Shown here: positions 1 to 6,355 of the stretch, one piece after another | How the letters are laid out: each line of letters starts with the position of its first letter | How positions within the stretch are numbered: position 1 is the stretch's first letter | Assembly: GCA_021325365.1 (NCBI GenBank) | Contig: JAJPHF010000106.1 | Span: 1-13,394 of the forward strand | Origin: Pseudomonadota bacterium | GTDB taxonomy: Bacteria > Chloroflexota > UBA6077 > JAJPHF01 | Direction: 5' to 3' | DNA: 13,394 nucleotides | The notes under the pieces: model-generated | Told to the model about the DNA's origin: nothing | The model's database searches: none | What the model saw: the letters and a program-made list of their open reading frames with translations, nothing else | Position numbers and translations under genes: made by a program

Positions 1-1278
1 GGTGAGGAGCTGGCGGTCCTGAAGGACGAGCTGGCCGTCTACGAGGACGGTCCGCACGTCGGCGCTGCGGGCGGCGTAGGCGAGGTGGGAGAGGGGATTG
101 TAGAGCGGCACGAGGTTGTCCGCGTCGAGGTCGAGGAGGATCACGTCGGCGCGCTTGCCGGGCTCCAGCGAGCCGATCAGGTGGTCGAGGCCGAGCGCCC
201 GCGCGCCGCCGGTCGTCGCCATCTCGACAGCGGCCGCGGCCGGGACGGCGAGCGGGTCGAGGCGCACCGCCTTGTGGATGAGCGCGGCGGCGTCGGCCTC
301 GGCGAACAGGTTGATCTGGTTGTTGCTGGCAGCGCCGTCGGTGCCCAGCCCGAGGCGCACGCCCGCGGCGAGCATGTCGGGCACCGGCGCCACGCCGTCG
401 GCGAGCTTAAGGTTGCTGCGCGGGCAGTGGATCACGCCCACGCGGCTCCGCGCCAGCAGCGCCTGCTCCTCGGCGTCGACCCAGACGCAGTGCGCCGCGA
501 TCAGCCGCTGGTTGAGCAGGCCCAGCTTCGCCAGCGCGCGCACGGGCGAGGCGCCGTATTGCGCGGCGATCTGCTGGCCCTCGTTCTTGGTCTCGGCCAG
601 GTGGATCACGAACGGGACGTCGTGCTGCACGGCGAGCGCGTGCAGTCGCTCCAACAGCGGCGGCGAGACGGTGTACAGGGCGTGCGGCGCGATGGCGGGG
701 ATGATGCGGCTGTTGCCCTGCCAGCGGGCGATGAGCTGCTCGGCATAGGCCAGGTTCTGCTCGACGTCGAGCCCTTGCGGCGAGGGGAAGTCGAGGAAGC
801 CCTGGGCGACGATGCCGCGCAGGCCGGCCGCGTGGGCGGCGGCGGCCACGTCGTCCTCGAAGAAATACATGTCGCAGAAGGTGGTCACGCCGCCGCGCAG
901 CATCTCGGCGGCGCCCAGCAGCGTGCCCCAGCGGACGTGGTGGGGGCTCAGGAACTCGCGCTCGGAGGGCCAGATGTACTGCTGCAGCCAGGTGTCGAGC
1001 GGCAGGTCGTCGGCGAGGCCGCGAAACATCGTCATGGGCAGGTGGGTGTGGCCGTTCACGAGGCCGGGCATGAGAAGCGCGTCGGCGGCGTCGAGCGTGC
1101 GCGCGGCGCGGTAGGCGGCGGCGACCTGGTCGCGCGGGCCGACGGCGACGATGGCGTTGCCGCGCACGGCGACGGCGCCGGGATTGTAGACGGTGTGCCG
1201 CGCGTCCATCGTCACGACGATGCCGCCGGCAAGGAGCAGGTCGGCAGGCTGGGGGCTCGACGCGGCAGTCGGCTGCAT
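1..1278 (-). CDS. MTA/SAH deaminase-type amidohydrolase (3' end outside window)
   Basis: Metal-dependent amidohydrolase of the TrzN / 5-methylthioadenosine/S-adenosylhomocysteine deaminase group, which hydrolytically deaminates (or dechlorinates) purine-like or triazine-like substrates in the cytosol. I translated 426 codons from the ATG at 1278 without reaching a stop, so only a short C-terminal tail is missing (family about 430-450 aa). Visible motifs are the metal pair H77-T-H79, the family IWPSE with E106, H199 (APHALYT), H226 with E229 (HLAE), H263 (AHCVW), H284 and metal ligand D314 (LGTDGAASNN). The C-terminal beta-sandwich motif SLEPGKRADVILLD is present near residues 364-377. These residues match the MTA/SAH deaminase layout I recall. 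The exact substrate cannot be told from sequence. It is divergent from the VOC gene at 1445 and has a TTGACA -35 upstream. The alternative of a guanine or cytosine deaminase is less likely. Confidence 0.9.
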   Translation of the reverse strand, partial: MQPTAASSPQPADLLLAGGIVVTMDARHTVYNPGAVAVRGNAIVAVGPRDQVAAAYRAARTLDAADALLMPGLVNGHTHLPMTMFRGLADDLPLDTWLQQYIWPSEREFLSPHHVRWGTLLGAAEMLRGGVTTFCDMYFFEDDVAAAAHAAGLRGIVAQGFLDFPSPQGLDVEQNLAYAEQLIARWQGNSRIIPAIAPHALYTVSPPLLERLHALAVQHDVPFVIHLAETKNEGQQIAAQYGASPVRALAKLGLLNQRLIAAHCVWVDAEEQALLARSRVGVIHCPRSNLKLADGVAPVPDMLAAGVRLGLGTDGAASNNQINLFAEADAAALIHKAVRLDPLAVPAAAAVEMATTGGARALGLDHLIGSLEPGKRADVILLDLDADNLVPLYNPLSHLAYAARSADVRTVLVDGQLVLQDRQLLT

Positions 1279-1315
1279 CCTGATACCCCGGGGCATCGGG
1301 TGCGCTGTACGCTTC

Positions 1316-1344
1316 AGGATGACAGGCGGGCGCGAGGCTGTCAA
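1316..1344 (-). promoter_or_regulatory. Putative promoter of the amidohydrolase
   Basis: On the minus strand a perfect -35 TTGACA lies at 1344-1339. A weak -10 CATCCT (3/6) follows at 1321-1316 with a 17-bp spacer. It sits about 40 bp upstream of the ATG at 1278. The -35 match is strong for this GC content; the -10 is poor, so the exact boundary is uncertain. Confidence 0.4.
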
Positions 1345-1388
1345 TCAACTGCTGGGTAGGCGCGCGCACGGCGGAAGGAGCCGCGGCA

Positions 1389-1394
1389 TATAAT
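1389..1394 (+). promoter_or_regulatory. TATAAT -10 box of the VOC gene
   Basis: A perfect TATAAT lies 50 bp upstream of the VOC start codon and is followed by GCGC. No recognisable -35 lies 16-18 bp upstream. The -10 plus G/C discriminator resembles the promoters at 5955 and, on the minus strand, 8411. Confidence 0.5.
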
Positions 1395-1444
1395 GCGCTC
1401 GGCACGAGGTGGGGCGCACGCACCGCGCACTGGGGAGGGGAGCC

Positions 1445-1843
1445 ATGGGCCGCGTGAAGCACATTGCCTACGTGGTGAGCGATCTGGAGGCGTCGGCGCG
1501 CTTCTATGAAGACGTGCTCGGCTTCCGACGCTATGGCGACGAGCGCAAGCCGGGCAACTACCCGGGCTGGGCCGTCGACCTGACCGACGGCGAGCTGAAC
1601 CTGACGCTGCTGCGCCCGAACCCTGACGTGCCGCGGCTGCCCTGGGCCTACGGCACCGCCGGCCCCAACCACATCGGCGTCGAGGTGGACGACGTGACCC
1701 GCGTGCTGGCACGGCTGGAGGCGCGGGGCATCGCCGTCTACGGCAAGGACCCCCACACGCCGCCGCGCTTCTGCAAGTTCCGCGACCCGGATGGCGTCGA
1801 GGTGGACGTCGCCACGCCCGACCGCGGCTGGCCGATCCCCTAA
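1445..1843 (+). CDS. VOC-family (glyoxalase/extradiol dioxygenase fold) protein
   Basis: A 132-aa single-domain VOC protein with two beta-alpha-beta-beta-beta modules. The first module runs from VKHIAYVVSDLEASARFYEDVLGF (residues 4-27). The second runs from PNHIGVEVDDVTRVLARLEARGI (75-96) and ends in FRDPDGVEVDV (112-122). Likely metal ligands are H6, H76 and E119. The second-position ligand, normally Glu/Gln/His in beta-4, falls in ELNLTLL (50-56) and is not a clear match. The ATG at 1445 is chosen because GGGGAGGGG lies immediately upstream (1432-1440) and the fold starts three codons later; an in-frame upstream ATG at 1409 lacks homology. VOC members include glyoxalases, epimerases, dioxygenases and antibiotic-binding proteins, so the reaction is unknown. 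It is convergent with the DUF5808-like gene. Confidence 0.88.
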   Translation: MGRVKHIAYVVSDLEASARFYEDVLGFRRYGDERKPGNYPGWAVDLTDGELNLTLLRPNPDVPRLPWAYGTAGPNHIGVEVDDVTRVLARLEARGIAVYGKDPHTPPRFCKFRDPDGVEVDVATPDRGWPIP

Positions 1844-1961
1844 GCTGGCTTCGAAGGACGGTGGGGGGGGCGGCTGCACCGGACCTCCGCACCATCCTTG
1901 ACCAGCTGCTTAACGCCTGCGGAGACGACGATGCCCGACCACGGTGTCTCCCAGGCCGGCC

Positions 1962-2276
1962 TTAATGCGGGGGGAGGGCCTTGAGGATGCCCAGCGCCAG
2001 CAGCAGCACTAGCGATGCAAGCATGATCAACTTGCCCGCGGGCCGGCCAACATTCACGGTGTAGCCGCGGGTGTAGCGCTTGGGGACAAACACGGCCGGA
2101 TCGTCGGGATTGTTGTAGAAGAGGTCCCTCCCGTACCAGTACCGATCGTCGTCGCGGAAAACAGCGGGCGTGTTCGCTCTTGTCCGAGAACGTGGCGCCG
2201 GCGGGAGCAGGGTGAGAACGACGGCAAATAGCAGTCCAGCGATGATCAGCAAGAGCAAGGGCCAGGGCGCGTTCAC
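1962..2276 (-). CDS. Small DUF5808-like two-helix membrane protein
   Basis: A 104-aa protein read from a GTG start. AAGGAG lies 8 nt upstream on the minus strand (2290-2285), which decides the start. A hydrophobic helix spans residues 5-24. A soluble segment follows with DDDRYWYGRDLFYNNPDDP and VFVPKRYTRGYTVNVG (about 42-77), which I recognise as the DUF5808 signature (D-x-W-x-G-x-x-Y-x-N-P-x-D-P, then V-x-K-R). A second hydrophobic helix spans 83-101. The protein is probably inner-membrane with the conserved loop in the cytosol or between two membrane segments. The function of DUF5808 is unknown. A longer reading frame extends upstream into the PrpD gene but has no homology there. It lies 106 bp downstream of PrpD on the same strand, so read-through is possible. 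Confidence 0.82.
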   Translation of the reverse strand: MNAPWPLLLLIIAGLLFAVVLTLLPPAPRSRTRANTPAVFRDDDRYWYGRDLFYNNPDDPAVFVPKRYTRGYTVNVGRPAGKLIMLASLVLLLALGILKALPPH

Positions 2277-2382
2277 AGCGGTTTCTCCTTCAGGGCAGAG
2301 CCATCCGTATCGAGGATAGTACCTTTCACTCACCGTCGTGAACGCATACGTTGGCCGTTTGGGCGCCACGCGGCGTCGGCGC

Positions 2383-3813
2383 TCAGCGCGCGCCCGACGG
2401 TGCCGGGCGAGTGGCGCGGAGGAGGGCCCCGGCGTCGGGGGCGGTGGCGAAGGCCCAGGCGCGGGCGAGCAGGCGACGGGCGCGAGCGCCCAGCACGGGC
2501 TCGGCGAGGGCGAGGAACTTCGCGTCGAGGCCGGCGTCGTCGAGGGGCCGCTCGACGGTGCCGCGGGCGTGCGGCACGTCGGCCTGAAGCGTGCGGCCGT
2601 CGCGCAGGTGGATGGCGATGCGGGCGGCATCCTTGGGGCAGTCGGGCATGGCGTGGAGCCGCACGCGGGCGCGGAGGGCGCGGAGCGTGGGGTCGGTCGC
2701 GGCGGCGTCGGAGAAGTCGGCAAAGATCACGCCGCGTCCGTGGGCGAGCGCCACGGCGACGCAGTGCTGGGCGCTGAACTTCGCCTCCAGGCCCGTGGTG
2801 GGATCGGGCTTCGCGGTGACAGTGGCCGTGTAGGGGTTCACCCAGGCCTCGACGCGCTCGACGGCCTGTGGCTCGACGCGGGCGCCGGCGAGCGCGTCGA
2901 GGGCGGCGTCGATCGTGGCGTGGATCAGCGAGCCGCAGGGGTACGGCTTGAAGCCGTCGTCCAGCACGGCGTAGCGCAGCGGGCTGGGCAGGGTCAGACA
3001 CTCGGGCCGAGCCTCGCGCGTGTACAGCTCCAGCAAGCCGTAGCGGGCCTCCAGGATGTTCTCGCCGGCCGTGAAGCCGGCGCGGGCGACGAGCGCGGCG
3101 GCCACGCCGTCGTGGGCGGCGCGGGCGGCATGGTAGGGCTTGCCCATCGTGCCGTAGACGGCCTTCATGCCGCCCGCCTGGGTGCCGACGATGCCGAAGG
3201 CGCGCGCGAGCTGCGTCGCCGACAGCCCGAGCAGCTTGCCGGCGGCCGCCGCGGCGCCGAAGCGGCCGGCCGTGCCCGTGACGTGCCAGCCCGCGTCGTA
3301 GTGGGCGGGGCCGAGCGCGAGGGCCACGCGGGCGGCCACCTCGAAGCCGAGCACGAAGGCGTTCAGCACGGCGGCGCCGCTCGCGCGCTGCCACTCGCCC
3401 ACGGCGAGCGCCGCCGAGTAGACGGGCGGCGTGCCGTGCAGCGTCGTCTCGGCCGAGGCGAAGGTGTCGTCGAAGTCGAGGACGTGCGACGCCTGGCCGT
3501 TCAGGAGCGCGGCCAGCGGCGCGCTGGTGCGAAAGGCGCGGCCGGCGACGCTCGCCTGGCGCGCGCCGCCGACGAGGCGCGCGTAGTCGAGCAGGATGGC
3601 GACGGAACGGTCCTGCTGGCCGCCGAGGGCGACGCCGAGCCAGTCGACCAGACAGCGTGTCGCCTGGTGGACGACCGCGGGCGGCAGGTCAGCCGGGCGG
3701 CCCTGGACGACGAAGCGCGCCAGCGCGCGCGTCGGCCCGGGCGCCGCGCCTGGCTCGGCCGGCGGGGCGGCTGCCCCGGCTGGGGCGGCCGCGACAGGCT
3801 GCAGCTTGCTCAC
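2383..3813 (-). CDS. MmgE/PrpD family protein (2-methylcitrate dehydratase / cis-aconitate decarboxylase fold)
   Basis: A 476-aa member of the MmgE/PrpD family, which includes 2-methylcitrate dehydratase (propionate catabolism) and cis-aconitate decarboxylase (itaconate). Residues 1-28 are an Ala/Pro/Gly-rich tail; the family domain covers about 29-455. Family landmarks are HVLDFDDT (110-117), LHGTPPVYSAALA (125-137), GWHVTGTAG (175-183), GTMGKPYHAARAA (221-233) and KPYPCGSLIHA (289-299). Using my memory of human ACOD1, its catalytic Asp, three His and Lys correspond to D116, H126, H177, H298 and K225, so the active site looks intact. The GTG start at 3813 overlaps the SDR stop by 4 nt (GTGA), with GGAGGGA upstream, implying translational coupling. 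No prpB/prpC or aconitase neighbour is present, so the substrate cannot be assigned and methylcitrate is not assumed. Confidence 0.9.
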   Translation of the reverse strand: MSKLQPVAAAPAGAAAPPAEPGAAPGPTRALARFVVQGRPADLPPAVVHQATRCLVDWLGVALGGQQDRSVAILLDYARLVGGARQASVAGRAFRTSAPLAALLNGQASHVLDFDDTFASAETTLHGTPPVYSAALAVGEWQRASGAAVLNAFVLGFEVAARVALALGPAHYDAGWHVTGTAGRFGAAAAAGKLLGLSATQLARAFGIVGTQAGGMKAVYGTMGKPYHAARAAHDGVAAALVARAGFTAGENILEARYGLLELYTREARPECLTLPSPLRYAVLDDGFKPYPCGSLIHATIDAALDALAGARVEPQAVERVEAWVNPYTATVTAKPDPTTGLEAKFSAQHCVAVALAHGRGVIFADFSDAAATDPTLRALRARVRLHAMPDCPKDAARIAIHLRDGRTLQADVPHARGTVERPLDDAGLDAKFLALAEPVLGARARRLLARAWAFATAPDAGALLRATRPAPSGAR

Positions 3814-4592
3814 AGGTACGTCCCTCCGTTCACGCCGAAGATCTGGCCCGTCACGAAGCGCGCCTCGGCGGAGGCCAGGTAGCAGCAGATGGCGGCGACC
3901 TCGTCGGGGCGGCCCTCGCGGCCGACGGGCACGACGCGGGCGCGGCGGTGCGCGGGGTCGGGGGCGGCCGAGGGCACGTTGCGGTCGGTGGCGATCATGC
4001 CGGGCGAGACGCCGTTCACGGTGATGCCGCGCGCGGCGTACTCCAGCGCGAGCGCCTTCGTGAAGCCGATCAGGCCGGCCTTGGCGGTGACGACGTGGGC
4101 GCGGTAGGGCGCGCCGGCCTGGGCGGTGAGCCCGATGACGTTGACGATTGTGCCGCGCTGGGCGGCCAGCATGCCCGGCACGACGGCGCGCGTGCAGAGG
4201 TAGGCGCCGTCGAGCACGACGGAGAGGGCGTCGCGCCATTCGTCGAGGGTAATGGCCTCGAACGGCCCCTCGCGGCGGGTCGCGGCGCAGTTCACCAGGA
4301 TGTCGACCGGCCCGAGCGCGGCCCGCGCGTCGGCGACGACCTGCTCGACCGCGGCCGGGTCGCGCACGTCGGCCAGCCCCACGAGCGCCCGCGCGCCGAG
4401 CGCCCGCACCTCGGCAGCCACACTCTCGGCCTCGGCGCGGCTGGTGCGGGCGTTCACCACCACGTCGGCGCCGGCCTGGGCGAGCGCGAGGGCGATGGCC
4501 CGCCCGATGTTGCGGCTGGCGCCCGTTACGAGGGCAACCTGGCCGGCCAGCCGCAGCGTGAGCCCCTCGGCGCGCGCGGCGCGCTGCTCCAT
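3810..4592 (-). CDS. Atypical short-chain dehydrogenase/reductase with degenerate catalytic tetrad
   Basis: A 260-aa classical-length SDR with a Rossmann fold. It has the nucleotide motif TGASRNIGRA (residues 23-32), D75 in the LADVRD segment, NCAA (101-104, the usual NAG position), NGVSPGMIATD (193-203) and a C-terminal NGGTYL. The catalytic tetrad N-S-Y-K is broken. The Asn of the VNLxG motif is V126, the Ser is G154 (NVIGLT), the Tyr four before Lys is V167 (RAHVVTAK), and only K171 remains; H166 is next to the Tyr position. DNA at 4081-4140 confirms the reading. SD AGGAG lies 8 nt before the ATG. It is translationally coupled to PrpD. The fold is certain; normal alcohol oxidation is doubtful. 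It may belong to an SDR subgroup with an RAHVV-x-AK motif that I recall from other genomes. Confidence 0.9.
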   Translation of the reverse strand: MEQRAARAEGLTLRLAGQVALVTGASRNIGRAIALALAQAGADVVVNARTSRAEAESVAAEVRALGARALVGLADVRDPAAVEQVVADARAALGPVDILVNCAATRREGPFEAITLDEWRDALSVVLDGAYLCTRAVVPGMLAAQRGTIVNVIGLTAQAGAPYRAHVVTAKAGLIGFTKALALEYAARGITVNGVSPGMIATDRNVPSAAPDPAHRRARVVPVGREGRPDEVAAICCYLASAEARFVTGQIFGVNGGTYL

Positions 4593-4602
4593 CGGCCCTG
4601 CT

Positions 4603-4632
4603 CCTGTCTGCTCGTCGCCCTCATGGTATGAT
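4603..4632 (+). promoter_or_regulatory. Putative extended -10 promoter of the solute-binding lipoprotein gene
   Basis: TGG-TATGAT at 4624-4632 is an extended -10 (TGn plus a 5/6 match). A weak -35, CTGTCT at 4604-4609, lies 17 bp upstream. It is located in the 99-bp gap between the divergent SDR and lipoprotein genes, about 60 bp before the ATG at 4692. Confidence 0.45.
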
Positions 4633-4691
4633 GGCCCCGCCCGGCGAGCAACCGCGCGGCGCCCGGCGGCGCCCGGCAGCAGGAGGGGCGT

Positions 4692-5861
4692 ATGGGGTCG
4701 CGATCGGGAGGCTATGGCGTTCTGGCCCTGGCGTGCGCGCTCGCCCTACTGGCGGGCTGCGCGGGGCCGGGTTCGCCCCCCCAGCCCCCCATTGCAGGAG
4801 GGAGCACCGCGCCGAGCGCGCCCGCTGCGGGTGGTGGAGCGGGCACGAGCGCGGGAGCGTCAGACAGTGCGGGGGCTGCGGGGCGCGCGCCGGCGGCCAG
4901 CGCGTCCGTTGGCGCCGGCAGCGCCGTAGCAACCGCAGCGGCGGCGCCGGACAAGGTGCGGGTCGCGTACGCGTCGGTCAGCATCACGGCGCTGCCGGCG
5001 TGGGTAGCGCTGGACGCGGGAACGTTCGCGCACAACGGGTTGGACGTGACGCTCGACTACGTGCCCTCGGGAACGACGCTGATCCAGAACATGGTCGCGG
5101 GCGGCACGGACTTCGCCTTCGCGGGCGCGGAGGCCGCCCTTGGCGCCGCGCTGGCGGGGGCGCCGCTGGTCATCGTGGCGCCGTCCGTCGACCGGCTGAC
5201 GTACACCGTCCACGCGCCGGCCGCGATCGCGGAGGGGACGGCGCTGCGCGGCCGGCGGCTCGGCATCACGCGGGCGGGCAGCAGCACCGACTTCGCCGCG
5301 CGCCAGTGGGTCGAGACGCTGGGGCTGCGGCCAGACGACGACGTGACACTGGTGCAGCTCGGCGGCCAGCCGGAGATTCTGGCCGCGTTGCAGGCGGGGG
5401 CGGCGGACGCGGGGCTGCTGTCGCCGCCGGGCAACACGGAGGCGCGGCGGGCCGGCTACCGCGAGATCGCCGATCTCAGCCAACTGCCGGCGCAGCTCTA
5501 CCAGGCGGCGATCGTCGCGCCCCAGCCGCTGATCGACCAGCGCCCGGACGTGGTGCGGCGGTTCGCCCGCGCCATCGTGGAGGCGAACGCGGTGATCCAC
5601 CAGGACAAGGCGCAGACGAAGCAGATCATCGGCCGCTATACGCAGTCCAGCGACGACGGCGTGCTGGAAGACAGCTACGCGGGCGCGGTGGCGGCGATTC
5701 CGCGCGTGCCGGTCCCCACGCGCGCCGCCACCGAGGTCGCCCTCGACCTGGCCGCCCACGGCAATCCGGCGGCGCCCCACGCCGACGCCAGCCAGTTCTT
5801 CGATCCTCGCTTCGTGCAGGAGCTAGACGACAGCGGCTTCATTCGCGGCCTGTATCCTTGA
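4692..5861 (+). CDS. NMT1/TauA-like ABC transporter solute-binding lipoprotein
   Basis: A 389-aa extracytoplasmic binding protein. The signal peptide has a hydrophobic core at 9-21 and lipobox L-A-G-C with lipidated Cys23. Residues 24-87 form a Gly/Ala/Ser/Pro linker. The binding domain starts at KVRVAYASVSITALPAWVA (88-106), followed by GLDVTLDYVPSGTTLIQNMVAGG and the LRGRRLGITRAGSSTDFAAR hinge, typical of NMT1/SsuA/TauA periplasmic proteins that bind sulfonates, taurine, HMP or aromatic acids. AGGAGGGG (4681-4688) precedes the ATG. No permease or ATPase gene flanks it, so it must work with a transporter encoded elsewhere or act in sensing. The ligand is unknown. Divergence from the SDR-PrpD pair suggests, without proving, a shared substrate. 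Confidence 0.9.
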   Translation: MGSRSGGYGVLALACALALLAGCAGPGSPPQPPIAGGSTAPSAPAAGGGAGTSAGASDSAGAAGRAPAASASVGAGSAVATAAAAPDKVRVAYASVSITALPAWVALDAGTFAHNGLDVTLDYVPSGTTLIQNMVAGGTDFAFAGAEAALGAALAGAPLVIVAPSVDRLTYTVHAPAAIAEGTALRGRRLGITRAGSSTDFAARQWVETLGLRPDDDVTLVQLGGQPEILAALQAGAADAGLLSPPGNTEARRAGYREIADLSQLPAQLYQAAIVAPQPLIDQRPDVVRRFARAIVEANAVIHQDKAQTKQIIGRYTQSSDDGVLEDSYAGAVAAIPRVPVPTRAATEVALDLAAHGNPAAPHADASQFFDPRFVQELDDSGFIRGLYP

Positions 5862-5889
5862 TGTATTCTTTAGTCTGGAGGCCATTTGG

Positions 5890-5900
5890 ATTACCGTAAT
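5890..5900. repeat. Short inverted repeat ATTAC-C-GTAAT
   Basis: A perfect 5-bp inverted repeat with a 1-nt centre, in an AT-rich patch 32 bp upstream of the consensus -35 at 5932. It could be an operator half-site pair or part of a weak hairpin after the lipoprotein gene. No known regulator can be named. Confidence 0.3.
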
Positions 5901-5911
5901 TCGCCGCGCAC

Positions 5912-5923
5912 CGCGCTAGCGCG
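5912..5923. repeat. 12-bp perfect palindrome CGCGCTAGCGCG
   Basis: A perfect palindrome 8 bp upstream of the consensus -35 of the small zinc-ribbon gene. Its position suits an operator or activator site, but GC-rich palindromes arise easily at this base composition. Confidence 0.3.
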
Positions 5924-5931
5924 CGTATTCG

Positions 5932-5960
5932 TTGACACCTTGTAGGGGCGCCTCTATAAT
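5932..5960 (+). promoter_or_regulatory. Fully consensus sigma-70 promoter
   Basis: TTGACA at 5932-5937, an exact 17-bp spacer, and TATAAT at 5955-5960: all 12 core bases match. Transcription should start near 5967, giving an untranslated leader of about 120 nt before the zinc-ribbon gene. This is by far the strongest promoter in the window. Confidence 0.92.
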
Positions 5961-6020
5961 GGCGCAACCTGGCACGTGGGTCGCTCCCGCCGCGGACGTT
6001 GGGCCGGCCGGTTCCCGCCG

Positions 6021-6042
6021 CATCCAGGTATAGAACTGGATG
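6021..6042 (+). other. Stem-loop in the leader of the small zinc-ribbon mRNA
   Basis: CATCCAG at 6021-6027 pairs perfectly with CTGGATG at 6036-6042 across an 8-nt loop (GTATAGAA). It lies 32 nt upstream of the AAGGAGG ribosome site and within the predicted leader. It may be a stabilising 5' hairpin or a regulatory element; I do not recognise a known riboswitch. Confidence 0.45.
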
Positions 6043-6087
6043 GGTTTGCAAGAGACAAGCAACTGTAAACGTCAAGGAGGATGGAGC

Positions 6088-6228
6088 TTGGAAGCGTACT
6101 GCATGAAGTGCAAGCAGAAGCGTGAGATGAAGAAGACCGAGCAGATCCAGATGAAGAACGGGCGGCCGGCGACGCGTGGCGAGTGTACGACCTGCGGCAC
6201 GAAGATGTTCAAGATCGGGGACAAGTAG
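6088..6228 (+). CDS. DUF5679-type small zinc-ribbon protein
   Basis: A 46-aa protein starting at TTG, with AAGGAGG at 6074-6080 seven nt upstream; the in-frame ATG at 6040 lies inside the leader hairpin and has no ribosome site. The chain begins MEAYCMKC and contains KNGRPATRGECTTCGTKMF. The pairs C5-x2-C8 and C33-x2-C36 make a four-cysteine zinc ribbon, and the KNGRPA and CGTKMF segments match the DUF5679 family, common in Chloroflexota and some Actinobacteria. Many Lys/Arg residues suggest nucleic-acid or ribosome contact, but the function is unknown. The gene stands alone between a fully consensus promoter and a strong intrinsic terminator, which implies a single abundant transcript. The TTG start would moderate translation. 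Confidence 0.88.
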   Translation: MEAYCMKCKQKREMKKTEQIQMKNGRPATRGECTTCGTKMFKIGDK

Positions 6229-6255
6229 GCAGCACACGGCTCGGTCGAGCGCGCG

Positions 6256-6293
6256 AGCGCGGGGGCGACGACTGCCCCCGCGCTTTCTGTTTT
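6256..6293 (+). terminator. Strong rho-independent terminator
   Basis: A perfect 11-bp stem: AGCGCGGGGGC (6256-6266) pairs with GCCCCCGCGCT (6274-6284) over a 7-nt loop, followed by TTCTGTTTT (6285-6293). It ends the zinc-ribbon transcript 28 nt after its stop codon. Confidence 0.93.
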
Positions 6294-6307
6294 CGGGCCG
6301 GCTGGCC

Positions 6308-6313
6308 TACACT
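6308..6313 (+). promoter_or_regulatory. Possible -10 (TACACT) for the heme-oxygenase-fold gene
   Basis: TACACT is a 4/6 match to TATAAT, 15 bp after the terminator's T-tract and 42 nt before the ATG at 6356. The same CTACACTA string occurs at 7377-7384 upstream of the next small gene, which raises the chance that it is a real element. There is no clear -35. Confidence 0.3.
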
Positions 6314-6355
6314 AAGCCCATAGCCCGCACGTCGCGGGACCGATGGGGAGGCGAG

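Noticed and set aside
407..1879. 490-codon minus-strand open frame overlapping the amidohydrolase and VOC genes
   Set aside because: It is out of frame with the amidohydrolase motifs, extends antisense through the VOC gene and is Arg/Pro-rich noise.
1921..1951. GGAGAC...GTCTCC inverted repeat between the convergent VOC and DUF5808 genes
   Set aside because: The stem is 6 bp with a 19-nt loop and no T-tract, so it is too weak to call a terminator.
2338..3882. 514-codon plus-strand open frame opposite the PrpD gene
   Set aside because: It is antisense to a clear MmgE/PrpD gene, has low-complexity Arg/Gly/Ala composition and no family motifs; long open antisense frames are expected at this GC content.
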